Assembly: GCA_045222295.1 (NCBI GenBank)
Contig: JBGUXP010000013.1
Coordinates: 24,985-88,984, forward strand
DNA length: 64,000 bases
Direction of reading: 5' to 3'
Origin: Colimorpha sp045222295
GTDB lineage: Bacteria > Bacteroidota > Bacteroidia > Bacteroidales > P3
Positions 51,465 through 58,438 of the stretch are shown here, piece by piece. The notes below the pieces were generated by a model. It ran no database searches. It was not told the DNA's origin and worked only from the letters and a program-made list of their open reading frames with translations. A program made the translations under genes and the position numbers. The stretch's first letter is position 1. Each line of letters opens with the position of its first letter.

Positions 51465-51538
51465 TAGGGGGTGATAGGGTTGGATAGGGTTTTATAAGAC
51501 CCTATAACACCCCATAGCAGCCTATTGAACCCTATCAA
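51449..51538. repeat. Mirrored 10-base-period array after the four-helix-bundle gene
   Basis: Exact 10-base register: GAATAATAGG, GAATAATAGG, GGGTGATAGG, GTTGGATAGG, centre GTTTTATAAG, then ACCCTATAAC, ACCCCATAGC, AGCCTATTGA and ACCCTATCAA. The second half is the complement type. It ends 11 bases before the dus ATG at 51550. Confidence 0.93.
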
Positions 51539-51549
51539 GAAAGAAGCCA

Positions 51550-52539
51550 ATGATAAGACAATACATTGCATTCGCGCCGCTGCAGGGGTATACAGACTGC
51601 GTCTACCGGCGAGCACACTGGGAGTGTGTCGGTGGGGTGGATGAGTACTATACGCCGTTCGTGAGGATTGAAAAGGGAGAAGTAAGAAAGAAGGACTTAC
51701 GGGATACCGACCCTGAACGGAACGCCGGCGTGCCGACGGTACCGCAGGTGATAGCGAAAGATCGGGATGAATTTGCAAGGCTGTGCGACGCGGTACAAGG
51801 TCTTGGATGGCGACGCATCGACCTCAATATGGGCTGTCCGTTCCCCATGCAGGTGAAGGCCGGTCGCGGAAGCGGACTGCTGCAACATCCAGATAGGGTA
51901 GAGGAGATTGTCTATGAGATGCAGCGGCGGCCGGAGGTGAGGTTTTCCATCAAGATGCGACTGGGACAGGAGAACGCCGAGGAGGGAATGGCATTGCTGC
52001 CCATCATCAACGAAATGCCGCTGGTGCATGTAACACTGCACCCAAGGCTCGGTCGGCAGCAGTACAAAGGCCTGCCCGACCGAGAATCGTTTGCCTGCTT
52101 CATGGAGCAATGCAGGCATCCGATGGTCTACAATGGGGACATAACACACGCCCTCGCCCTTACGGGCACCCCCTCTAGCTTAGAGGGGGAGTTCGCTGGC
52201 GCGGACACGTTTCCCGAAGGTCTTAAGGGGGTGATGATTGGGCGGGGATTGTTGGCGAAACCGTGGATGACACTTGACACACTCCTCAGTCAGTCGCAAG
52301 CGACTGCCAGCTCCCCTAACTTAGGGGAGCAGTTTGAGAAAGTCAAGGTAATACGGCAAATGCACGAACGCATCTACCGCCATGCTGTAGAGAACCTCTG
52401 CGGCGACAGCCAGATACTCTCACGCCTGCACGCTTTTTGGGAATACATCGACATCGACCGCAAGGCAAAAAAGGTCATCATGAAATCCACCACGCTACCT
52501 CACTACCGTTCCTCACTTCGTTCGGTTTTCTTCCAGTAG
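51550..52539 (+). CDS. tRNA-dihydrouridine synthase with two in-frame palindromic insertions
   Basis: A flavoenzyme reducing uridine to dihydrouridine in tRNA D-loops. Family motifs: FAPLQGYTDCVYRRAH, VPQVIAKDRDEFARL, DLNMGCPFPMQVKAGRGSGLL (catalytic Cys), FSIKMRLGQE, VHVTLHPRLGRQQYKGLPD, PMVYNGDI and GVMIGRGLLAKPWM. An insertion (LTGTPSSLEGEFAGADTF) lies between GDIT and VMIGRG, and a second (SQATASSPNLGEQF) follows the LDTLL segment. Both come from palindromic elements. The 3' end overlaps the convergent channel gene by 27 bases. Which D-loop position it acts on is unclear. Confidence 0.9.
   Translation: MIRQYIAFAPLQGYTDCVYRRAHWECVGGVDEYYTPFVRIEKGEVRKKDLRDTDPERNAGVPTVPQVIAKDRDEFARLCDAVQGLGWRRIDLNMGCPFPMQVKAGRGSGLLQHPDRVEEIVYEMQRRPEVRFSIKMRLGQENAEEGMALLPIINEMPLVHVTLHPRLGRQQYKGLPDRESFACFMEQCRHPMVYNGDITHALALTGTPSSLEGEFAGADTFPEGLKGVMIGRGLLAKPWMTLDTLLSQSQATASSPNLGEQFEKVKVIRQMHERIYRHAVENLCGDSQILSRLHAFWEYIDIDRKAKKVIMKSTTLPHYRSSLRSVFFQ
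52155..52232 (+). repeat. Palindromic element in dus, copy 1
   Basis: GCCCTTACGGGC is followed by CCCCCTCTA-GCT-TAGAGGGGG (52169-52177, 52181-52189) and AGTTCGCTGGCG, ending near CCCGAAGGTCTTAAGGGGG. It is translated in frame as TGTPSSLEGEF and following residues. Confidence 0.85.
52290..52334 (+). repeat. Palindromic element in dus, copy 2
   Basis: AGTCGCAAGCGACT (6-bp hairpin) is followed by GCTCCCCTAA-C-TTAGGGGAGC (52310-52330, 10-bp arms), encoding SQATASSPNLGEQ in frame. It is the shorter form of the same element class and lies 60-80 bases downstream of copy 1. Confidence 0.85.
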
Positions 52540-53286
52540 TTTCCGTAAGTCGTCTATCTTCTGCTCGATGTCCTTTAACTGTGCCTTCACATCATCGTTG
52601 TTGTCAGCGGCGAGGGCATCAACGAAGATGGAATTGATGAGGGACATGCCAATGATGCCGCCGCCAATAAGAAGGATGCAGAAATAGGTTCGCACCACAT
52701 GAACCCAGAAGGAGGGCATGTTGCCAACTACGGCATTGGGTATGTCGTACCATCCTTCGACAGTAAAGAGTTGGAATACAGCATAGGTGGCATCGAGGGG
52801 AGTGGCAAAATATTGTGGGGCGGTCTGGCCAAAGAGGGCGCTGTTAATCATGGCCATCACCACGATGATGACGAGGTAGCCGAGCAGGAATCCTGCCGAC
52901 TGGCGCAGTGCCAGCTTGAATCCTTTCCAGATTTCCTTGAGGTTCGGAAAATGGCGAATGGTGCGGAATGACTTGAAGACGCGGAGCACACGGAGGGTGA
53001 TGAGTATTTTCATTCCGCCGGTGGCGGGAATGAAGTAGACGAGCAGCGCCGGGAGGGAGAGCAGTGTCACAGAGCCGTCGAGGATGTTCCAGCCATCGTG
53101 CCAGTAGCTGCGAAATCCCTGTTTGTAATGTTTCATTACCATTTCTATGACAAAAATGACCGTGGAAAGTATGTCAATGACACTCATCACGATATTCTCC
53201 ATACCGCATCCTTGCAGGAAGATAACCAGCATGTTGATGACTACTACCCACAGGATAAAACGCTCGTTAAGGAATAGTTTTTGCAT
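52513..53286 (-). CDS. Voltage-gated-type ion channel (NaChBac/Kv-like single domain)
   Basis: A 257-residue inner-membrane protein with six predicted transmembrane segments and a C-terminal coiled coil (AQLKDIEQKIDDLRKLLEEN). S4 carries spaced arginines (LITLRVLRVFKSFRTIRHF), and the pore loop has FQLFTVEGWYDIP, where NaChBac-type channels have TLESW. It is therefore a member of the bacterial voltage-gated Na+/cation-channel fold, with a variant filter; ion selectivity is not assigned. The end overlaps the convergent dus gene by 27 bases. Confidence 0.88.
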   Translation of the reverse strand: MQKLFLNERFILWVVVINMLVIFLQGCGMENIVMSVIDILSTVIFVIEMVMKHYKQGFRSYWHDGWNILDGSVTLLSLPALLVYFIPATGGMKILITLRVLRVFKSFRTIRHFPNLKEIWKGFKLALRQSAGFLLGYLVIIVVMAMINSALFGQTAPQYFATPLDATYAVFQLFTVEGWYDIPNAVVGNMPSFWVHVVRTYFCILLIGGGIIGMSLINSIFVDALAADNNDDVKAQLKDIEQKIDDLRKLLEENRTK

Positions 53287-53292
53287 AGATAT

Positions 53293-53688
53293 CTATTTTT
53301 CGTTTTTCCGTTTACCTTTGAAGGAGAAGGGCTTGTCTCCCATCAAGCAGGTGAAACCAATCTCTTTTCTGTCGGCTTTGCCGTCTAATCGGTGGATGGT
53401 GTACTTCTCGTAGCGTTTGCCTTTTGAGATGGGTGCCACGCCGTCGGCTGTCAGATGGTCACCTTCAAGTTTAATCTGTGGGATGTCGAAGTCAATCTTC
53501 ACCGGCATCAGCCGGGCAAACTTCACCCGATACATTGTCAGCACGATACCCTCTTTCTCTGTTTTCTTCAGTGTTACTTTGACATCTTCTCGCGTGTAGC
53601 CGTCCACCGTCATAGTGCCGACATAGGTCTGTGCCCCGGCGCAGAAGCCCAAAAATGATAGCAGTAGGAGTATGAGTGTTTTCTTCAT
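53293..53688 (-). CDS. Secreted calycin-like protein
   Basis: A 131-residue protein with a signal peptide ending CAGAQ. The body TYVGTMTVDGYTREDVKVTLKK to GVAPISKGKRYEKYTI is beta-rich and resembles the calycin-like domain of Bacteroidota periplasmic proteins. The C-terminus is lysine-rich (KGKRKNEK). Ligand and role are unknown. It lies one base after the bcp gene in the same direction. Confidence 0.75.
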   Translation of the reverse strand: MKKTLILLLLSFLGFCAGAQTYVGTMTVDGYTREDVKVTLKKTEKEGIVLTMYRVKFARLMPVKIDFDIPQIKLEGDHLTADGVAPISKGKRYEKYTIHRLDGKADRKEIGFTCLMGDKPFSFKGKRKNEK

Positions 53689-53689
53689 T

Positions 53690-54184
53690 TTATAATATCT
53701 GCGCCGTGTGGTTTTTGGTGTCCACCTTCCTCACTCCAGTTGATTTCTTTCCAGCGGTGTTCGGTTCCCCTCCAGGGTTGCCGATGGCGTCGATGATGAT
53801 TCCCTGCTCGTCGATGACGTAGGTGGTGCGCAGGGTGCCCATGCTAATCTTCCCATAGTTCTTTTTCTCGCCCCAGGCCTCATAAGCCTTCAATATCGTC
53901 ATGTCGGTGTCGGCGATGAGGTGAAACGGTAGCTGATACTTCTCAATAAACTTCTGGTGGCTGGTGGTACTGTCTTTGCTGACACCCAGTACCTCGTAGC
54001 CCAGCGCGAGGAAGCGCTCATAGTTATCCCTCAAGTTGCAGGCCTCGGCAGTGCAGCCCGGTGTGCTGTCTTTGGGGTAGAAGTAGAGCACCAGCTTCTT
54101 GCCGGCATAGTCGGCGAGGCTCACGCGCTCGCCCGTCTCGATAAGGCCCTCAAAATGGGGCGCTTTGGTTCCTTTGGCTAACAT
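53690..54184 (-). CDS. bcp: Thioredoxin-dependent thiol peroxidase (Bcp/PrxQ)
   Basis: A 164-residue peroxiredoxin that reduces H2O2 and alkyl hydroperoxides. The peroxidatic Cys is in YFYPKDSTPGCTAEACNLRDN, and the resolving Cys of the Q-type is five residues later (GCTAEAC). Other motifs: VLGVSKDSTTSHQKFIEKY, LPFHLIADTDMTIL and RTTYVIDEQGIIIDAIG. The tail after the domain (about 20 residues, GKKSTGVRKVDTKNHTAQIL) is longer than usual. It starts three bases after the hydrolase gene. Confidence 0.95.
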   Translation of the reverse strand: MLAKGTKAPHFEGLIETGERVSLADYAGKKLVLYFYPKDSTPGCTAEACNLRDNYERFLALGYEVLGVSKDSTTSHQKFIEKYQLPFHLIADTDMTILKAYEAWGEKKNYGKISMGTLRTTYVIDEQGIIIDAIGNPGGEPNTAGKKSTGVRKVDTKNHTAQIL

Positions 54185-54187
54185 ATA

Positions 54188-55360
54188 TTACTCTCCTAGT
54201 AGGCTGTTTAACTTTTCAAAGGCATGCATCATGAAGGTGAGAGCCCCCTGCTCATGGGCAGGAGTGCTGTTGTTGCCACCTCCGTAGTTGGCAGTATCGA
54301 GTACCACGTCGGTGGCGCCACCCTCTGTCAGGAAGTTGTACATGTTCACCGAGTTGGCTACCGGGACGGTGATATCCTTGGTGTTGTGGAATAGCATGAT
54401 ATGGCTGCTCTTGCTGGCATCCCACCCTTTGCAGATGTTGTCTCTCTCGAAGATGCTGAAGAACCGGCGCGAGAGCGACGTGGTGGTGTCGAGGAGGATG
54501 GGAGAGACATACTGGTCGATGGATAGCGACCCAATCTTGGCATCAATCTCCTCGCGCGTGTATCGTTTGCTGAGAATCCAGTCGTCAATGTGACTCAGCA
54601 CAGGCTCGACAAACATCTCCTCGCGGGAAGCTCCCACTTGGTAGAACTCGTTGTAAGCCAGCAGCACGCTGACCGCTGTACTGGGCATGCCGGCAATGGT
54701 GGCGGTGATGAATTGGCGGTAGGTCTCGGATATGTCGTAGGAGCCGGCACCGGCGAAACTGTAGGTGAGATGGAGGTCCGGGTATTTCTCTGCCACTAGC
54801 CGCACTACGCCCATGGTGGTTTGCCCGCCCTGCGAGTAACCGGCATTAAACAGCAGGTTTCCCCATGTGAAGCCTCTGGCGGACAACAACTCTTTGGTGG
54901 CCAGTAGGGCATCCACACTGGCCTGGGCGTTGACCTTCGAAAGGCAGTAGGCCTGGTGGTGATGCTCGGTGACACCGAAACCATAGTAGTCGGGCGAGAC
55001 GGTGATGAGGTCAAGTCCTGCGGTGTATTGTTGTTCCGTCAGAGCCCCTTTCGAGGGGCATTGGTCGGCACGGTAGACGGTGAAATGGTTGTAGATCAGC
55101 AGGCCTTGTGCCTGTTTGTCGCTCTTTACACTATTGCCAAAGGTGATGGTTCCCGACAGCATGATGGGGTTGCCGTAGGGGTCGGTCGATGGATAGACGA
55201 TATTGTAGACTGTCATCTCACCTATTGTGGTAGAGTCGGAGATGTAGGCCGTGGCCATCGGCAGGTCTGAAGGTTCGACAGGAGTTTCGTCTTTTGTGCA
55301 ACAGACCATCAGGCTGACGCTGAGTAGCATGACGGCGTAAAAAAAGTATCTTTTCTTCAT
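54188..55360 (-). CDS. Secreted lipase/hydrolase-like lipoprotein (alpha/beta hydrolase)
   Basis: 390 residues from the ATG at 55360 (the open frame extends far upstream but without signal or family similarity). The signal sequence MKKRYFFYAVMLLSVSLMVCC ends in a lipobox, so it is an outer-membrane or periplasmic lipoprotein. Alpha/beta-hydrolase nucleophile elbow: NAGYSQGGQTTMG near residue 181. Acid and His regions appear as LFHNTKDITVPVANSV and AHEQGALTF. HFTVYRADQCPSKGALTEQQY and ISPDYYGFG-like VSPDYYGFGVTEHHHQAY match secreted lipases. The substrate is unknown. Confidence 0.85.
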   Translation of the reverse strand: MKKRYFFYAVMLLSVSLMVCCTKDETPVEPSDLPMATAYISDSTTIGEMTVYNIVYPSTDPYGNPIMLSGTITFGNSVKSDKQAQGLLIYNHFTVYRADQCPSKGALTEQQYTAGLDLITVSPDYYGFGVTEHHHQAYCLSKVNAQASVDALLATKELLSARGFTWGNLLFNAGYSQGGQTTMGVVRLVAEKYPDLHLTYSFAGAGSYDISETYRQFITATIAGMPSTAVSVLLAYNEFYQVGASREEMFVEPVLSHIDDWILSKRYTREEIDAKIGSLSIDQYVSPILLDTTTSLSRRFFSIFERDNICKGWDASKSSHIMLFHNTKDITVPVANSVNMYNFLTEGGATDVVLDTANYGGGNNSTPAHEQGALTFMMHAFEKLNSLLGE

Positions 55361-55539
55361 CAGGGTTGTTGTTTTTTCTATCCGGAAAAACGTTTTTCTT
55401 ATACAAATATTGCTTTTTACATGTTTTTTTTCTCCGAAAGACGTTTTTAATAAACAAGTGATTGATTGGCATTTCGTACACTTATGGCCATGGCTATGAT
55501 TCGCAGTCTTTCTACCTGCAGCGAGAAGGATGGCAAGGT

Positions 55540-55592
55540 GTTGGTAAGGGGGTGATGGGTGTATGATAGGTGCATGGTTGCAAGGGGGTCCT
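55540..55592. repeat. Degenerate 10-base repeat next to the comEC stop
   Basis: GTTGGTAAGG, GGGTGATGGG and GTATGATAGG fit the GnnnnATnGG consensus of the arrays at 50647 and 51449, in roughly 10-11-base register. It lies against the comEC stop (55591). The rest of the 55361-55590 gap is AT-rich and featureless. Confidence 0.55.
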
Positions 55593-57030
55593 AGGGGAGG
55601 AGGTCGTCCTCCTTTTTGCGACGCAAAAGTATTATATTTATTGTAATCAGTATAAAAAGTATGGACAGCGCCAGCAGTGCAATTGTCCAAGGACTGGGTG
55701 TCAGCCTCTCTATTAAGGCTCCAGGCAGATTCGAGATGCTGTTGGTGAGACGGTCGCAGAACCAAGTGGGCCATTGGATAAGAAAAGCCGTGAAGCCGCA
55801 AGGAAGTAACATATAAAGGAATGAAAGTGCAAGGAGGAAACCTGCTAGCGGAGCAATGACGATATTGGCAATCAGGAAGTAAGGATAAATCTGGTGGAAT
55901 GTGACGAGGGTGATGGGCAGGGTGGCGAGGGTGGCTGCAAGACTGACAATGGCAGCTTTCCACATGATGTTATGGTGAAGGTTTATGGCTGGACGCATCA
56001 GTAGGATTCCTGCTACGGCGCTGAAAGATAGCTGCCAACCGGTGTTGAAGAGCAACATGGGGTCGCCCATCAGCATGATGATTGCGGCAAAAGCCAGCAG
56101 GTTGAGCGAATCGGTTCTCCGTCCGAGCATGTTGTTGATGATGAATAGGCTGAACATCAGTGCTGCCCTTGTGGTGGAGGGTGCTAGCCCCGTCAAGATG
56201 GCAAAAGCCCACAGCACCAACATCTGTACGCTCCCTTTGATAATACGCCCACGGCGCTCTTTACCTACCCACACCATCAGCCAGCCTACCATCGCAGCCA
56301 ATAGTCCAACATGTAATCCGCTGACACATAATAGGTGCATGATGCCTGCGTCGCGGAATTGTGCATTGAGATCGGACTCAAGGTCTCCACGCCAGCCAAG
56401 CGTCATTGCTTCTGCTACACCGCGATACCTATGTTCCAAAGGACCTGTCTGCATTTTTTTCAATAGCTTCATTCGCAGTGCTTCACTATGGGCACGGAGC
56501 GAGGTACTGTCGCGTGAGATGAGGATGTAGTGGTCGTTGGTGATATAGAGTGTTCCTTTCTCGCGGTTTGCATATCCGTGTGCCATCAACAGGTCGCCAT
56601 AGCGAAGAGTGGCGGCGGTGCTGTCTTTGCGCAGGTAGAGGCGTAACTCGCCCTCACAGGATTGGTTGTCAATCTCTTCCACTTCGGCCAATGCTCTCCA
56701 GCTTCGCTCGCGTGGTAGGGGCGATTCTTTCAGCCGGAGAGTAATAAAGGAATCTTTCTCCGTAGCAAGTGTGGTCCAGTCTCGAGTGTCAAACTGTGGG
56801 TCGCCCAGATGACATCGCAGGGCACCAATGGAGAAGAATGTCGCCATCAGCATGACGAAGATGATAGGACGGCTTTTCTCTCTGAAAAACAGCAGTAAAA
56901 GTCCTAATAAGAGTGCCGCTAATGCCAGTAGAATAGCCCACGATGCCAAGGTCATGATGGTGGCCTGATGTCCCATTGCGACACCTGCAATCAAGGCCAT
57001 AGCTACCGGTACCAGTGGAATGCGCCGCAC
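55591..57030 (-). CDS. ComEC/Rec2-family DNA-uptake channel protein
   Basis: A 479-residue inner-membrane protein. The N-terminus has several hydrophobic segments and an OB-like soluble part (DUF4131-like, LRLYLRKDSTAATLRYGDLL). The competence region includes HLLCVSGLHVGLLAAMVGWL, PSTTRAALMFSLFIINNMLGR and GDPMLLFNTGWQLSFSAVAGI, the hallmarks of ComEC. There is no metallo-beta-lactamase C-terminal domain, as in the shorter forms known from Bacteroidota. It would import single-stranded DNA in natural transformation. A nitroreductase gene lies two bases upstream. Confidence 0.93.
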   Translation of the reverse strand: MRRIPLVPVAMALIAGVAMGHQATIMTLASWAILLALAALLLGLLLLFFREKSRPIIFVMLMATFFSIGALRCHLGDPQFDTRDWTTLATEKDSFITLRLKESPLPRERSWRALAEVEEIDNQSCEGELRLYLRKDSTAATLRYGDLLMAHGYANREKGTLYITNDHYILISRDSTSLRAHSEALRMKLLKKMQTGPLEHRYRGVAEAMTLGWRGDLESDLNAQFRDAGIMHLLCVSGLHVGLLAAMVGWLMVWVGKERRGRIIKGSVQMLVLWAFAILTGLAPSTTRAALMFSLFIINNMLGRRTDSLNLLAFAAIIMLMGDPMLLFNTGWQLSFSAVAGILLMRPAINLHHNIMWKAAIVSLAATLATLPITLVTFHQIYPYFLIANIVIAPLAGFLLALSFLYMLLPCGFTAFLIQWPTWFCDRLTNSISNLPGALIERLTPSPWTIALLALSILFILITINIILLRRKKEDDLLP

Positions 57031-57032
57031 GG

Positions 57033-57668
57033 CTAGATAATTAGGTCTGCGAGTTTGACTTTTGGAACGTAATGGATGCCGTCACGACGATAATAGGCGT
57101 GGCTCTCGTCTTCAGCGATGGGGACCAACTCGATATGCTCATCGCCTTTGCCGATGGCCAGCACCAGTAAGGGAGGGTATGGAAGGTCTAGGACTTCCAG
57201 TAACTTCGTACGATTGAAGGCTCCGATAATCAGTCCGTTGAGACCCATTTCCACGGCTTTAAGCAACATGCTCTGGGCCGCAATGCCGAGGTCCATGTCT
57301 ACCAGAGGACTCTCTTTGGCTGTGGAACAGATGACGATAAACGCCTCGGGTTCAGTATCTGGGAAGGGCAGGTGGAGTTCCGGCAAGGCAGCTCCCATCT
57401 TGATGAGAGGTTGTACTAGGTTGGCACCGCTGTCATGAGTCACCAGTCTGAATCTCAGCACTTGCTGGTTGCAGGCCGAGGGTATTTTGGTACATACACC
57501 CACGATGCGTTCCAACTCGCTGTGGGATACCTTATAGGCTTTCATGTAGCCTCGTGTGCTGCGGTTCTTCAGTAGCAGGCTGTCCACCGTATGTCCGATA
57601 CGCTTTACCTTGGGCTTGTTACTCCCGAGAGTCTCTTCATATCTCTTTTCCAAATAATTGTCAGCCAT
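57033..57668 (-). CDS. Nitroreductase-family flavoprotein
   Basis: A 211-residue FMN-dependent oxidoreductase-like protein. Features: LLLKNRSTRGYMKAYKVSHSEL (FMN phosphate Arg cluster), TKIPSACNQQVLRF, VDMDLGIAAQSMLLKAVEMGLNGLIIGAF, and a C-terminal PLLVLAIGKGDEHIEL. It lacks recognised specificity residues, so its substrate (nitro compound, quinone or other) is unknown. It lies between DUF2147 and comEC genes in the same direction. Confidence 0.88.
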   Translation of the reverse strand: MADNYLEKRYEETLGSNKPKVKRIGHTVDSLLLKNRSTRGYMKAYKVSHSELERIVGVCTKIPSACNQQVLRFRLVTHDSGANLVQPLIKMGAALPELHLPFPDTEPEAFIVICSTAKESPLVDMDLGIAAQSMLLKAVEMGLNGLIIGAFNRTKLLEVLDLPYPPLLVLAIGKGDEHIELVPIAEDESHAYYRRDGIHYVPKVKLADLII

Positions 57669-57673
57669 AATTC

Positions 57674-58138
57674 TTATTCTTTGATTTTGGTCCAGTAAAC
57701 GCTCTCTCCAATGCCGAGAACCGAACCTCGCAGTCGTAGACGGCCGTCTTTTTCAAATCGTACTGTCAGTTTTGCTTTCATGCCGCGTTGAGGATCGTAG
57801 ATCTTTGTTCCGTTCCATTCCTTGTCACCTGCGTCGTATTTCAGACCGCTGAAGAGTACGATTCGGTCACAGGGAGTGTTCCGAAGCTTCTTGTCAGGAT
57901 TCTTGGTGTCGAGTTTTTTGTTTCCGTTAGCATCCTTGTCGTGTTCCACCCAGATAATCTGGCCACGATAGGTTCCATCGGTCAATTTTACGATTTTTGC
58001 CTTGAATTTATCCCCATTTTGGACTCCGGAATAGACTCCGACGATGTTGTCGGCCGAATTGTTCAAAGCATTTTGCCCTATTGCCTGGAAGAGTGGCAAT
58101 ATGATGATAACCAGTGTTGTAAAAATTTTTTTTGTCAT
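57674..58138 (-). CDS. Secreted DUF2147 protein
   Basis: 154 residues from the ATG at 58138, which gives a signal peptide ending QAIGQ; upstream ORF sequence lies in the promoter. The DUF2147 domain is readable: NIVGVYSGVQNGDKFKAKIVK, GTYRGQIIWVEHDKDANGNK, DRIVLFSGLKYD, WNGTKIYDPQRGMKAKLTVRF and GRLRLRGSVLGIGES. Members are periplasmic beta proteins of unknown function. The promoter is just upstream. Confidence 0.87.
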   Translation of the reverse strand: MTKKIFTTLVIIILPLFQAIGQNALNNSADNIVGVYSGVQNGDKFKAKIVKLTDGTYRGQIIWVEHDKDANGNKKLDTKNPDKKLRNTPCDRIVLFSGLKYDAGDKEWNGTKIYDPQRGMKAKLTVRFEKDGRLRLRGSVLGIGESVYWTKIKE

Positions 58139-58160
58139 AATATTGATGTTCTGTAGAATG

Positions 58161-58168
58161 CAAAAATA
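58161..58168 (-). promoter_or_regulatory. -7 box for the DUF2147 gene
   Basis: TATTTTTG on the minus strand, 23 bases before the ATG at 58138, followed by GCATTC. Matches TAnnTTTG. Confidence 0.7.
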
Positions 58169-58187
58169 CAATTTTTTTCAAAATAAT

Positions 58188-58218
58188 TTTGCCAGTTCAG
58201 AAAAAGTTCGTAATTTTG
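58188..58218 (+). promoter_or_regulatory. Promoter of the tRNA-Val gene
   Basis: TTTG (58188-58191), a 19-base spacer and TAATTTTG (58211-58218), followed by CACCC. The tRNA starts at 58243, about 17 bases after the presumed start of transcription. Confidence 0.88.
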
Positions 58219-58242
58219 CACCCGCTTTCAAGGCAAGAAACA

Positions 58243-58319
58243 TGATCTGCTAGCTCAGTTGGTTTAGAGCGCTTGCTTGACAGGCAAGAGGTCACAAGTT
58301 CAAATCTTGTGCAGATCAC
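58243..58319 (+). tRNA. tRNA-Val (anticodon GAC)
   Basis: Cloverleaf: acceptor arm TGATCTG (58243-58249) with CAGATCA (58312-58318), anticodon stem CTTGC/GCAAG with loop TTGACAG giving anticodon GAC (Val, codons GUC/GUU), and a T-arm around GTTCAAATC. The CCA end is not encoded. Transcribed by its own consensus promoter, with a terminator directly after. Confidence 0.95.
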
Positions 58320-58323
58320 ACAG

Positions 58324-58353
58324 AAAACGGGAACTATCGGTTCCCGTTTTTTT
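58324..58353 (+). terminator. Terminator after tRNA-Val
   Basis: AAAACGGGAAC/GTTCCCGTTTT stem (58324-58334 with 58340-58350) with a five-base loop, running into a T tract of seven. Closes the tRNA unit just upstream of ugd's promoter. Confidence 0.93.
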
Positions 58354-58383
58354 ATGTGTTCTTACAATGTATTTGAAAAAAAT

Positions 58384-58414
58384 TTTGCTATTATAGAAAG
58401 AAGTTGTATTTTTG
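58384..58414 (+). promoter_or_regulatory. Promoter of ugd
   Basis: TTTG (58384-58387), a 19-base spacer and TATTTTTG (58407-58414), followed by CATTC, exactly match the Bacteroidota consensus. The ATG is at 58439. Confidence 0.92.
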
Positions 58415-58438
58415 CATTCCAAAAGAAAACTGAAAACT

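Noticed and set aside
51449..51538. Possible CRISPR array
   Set aside because: Units are only 10 bases with no long unique spacers, the second half is inverse, and no cas gene is nearby.
55361..55963. Upstream extension (201 residues) of the hydrolase gene
   Set aside because: The extension has no signal peptide and is low in family similarity; the lipoprotein start at 55360 is better.
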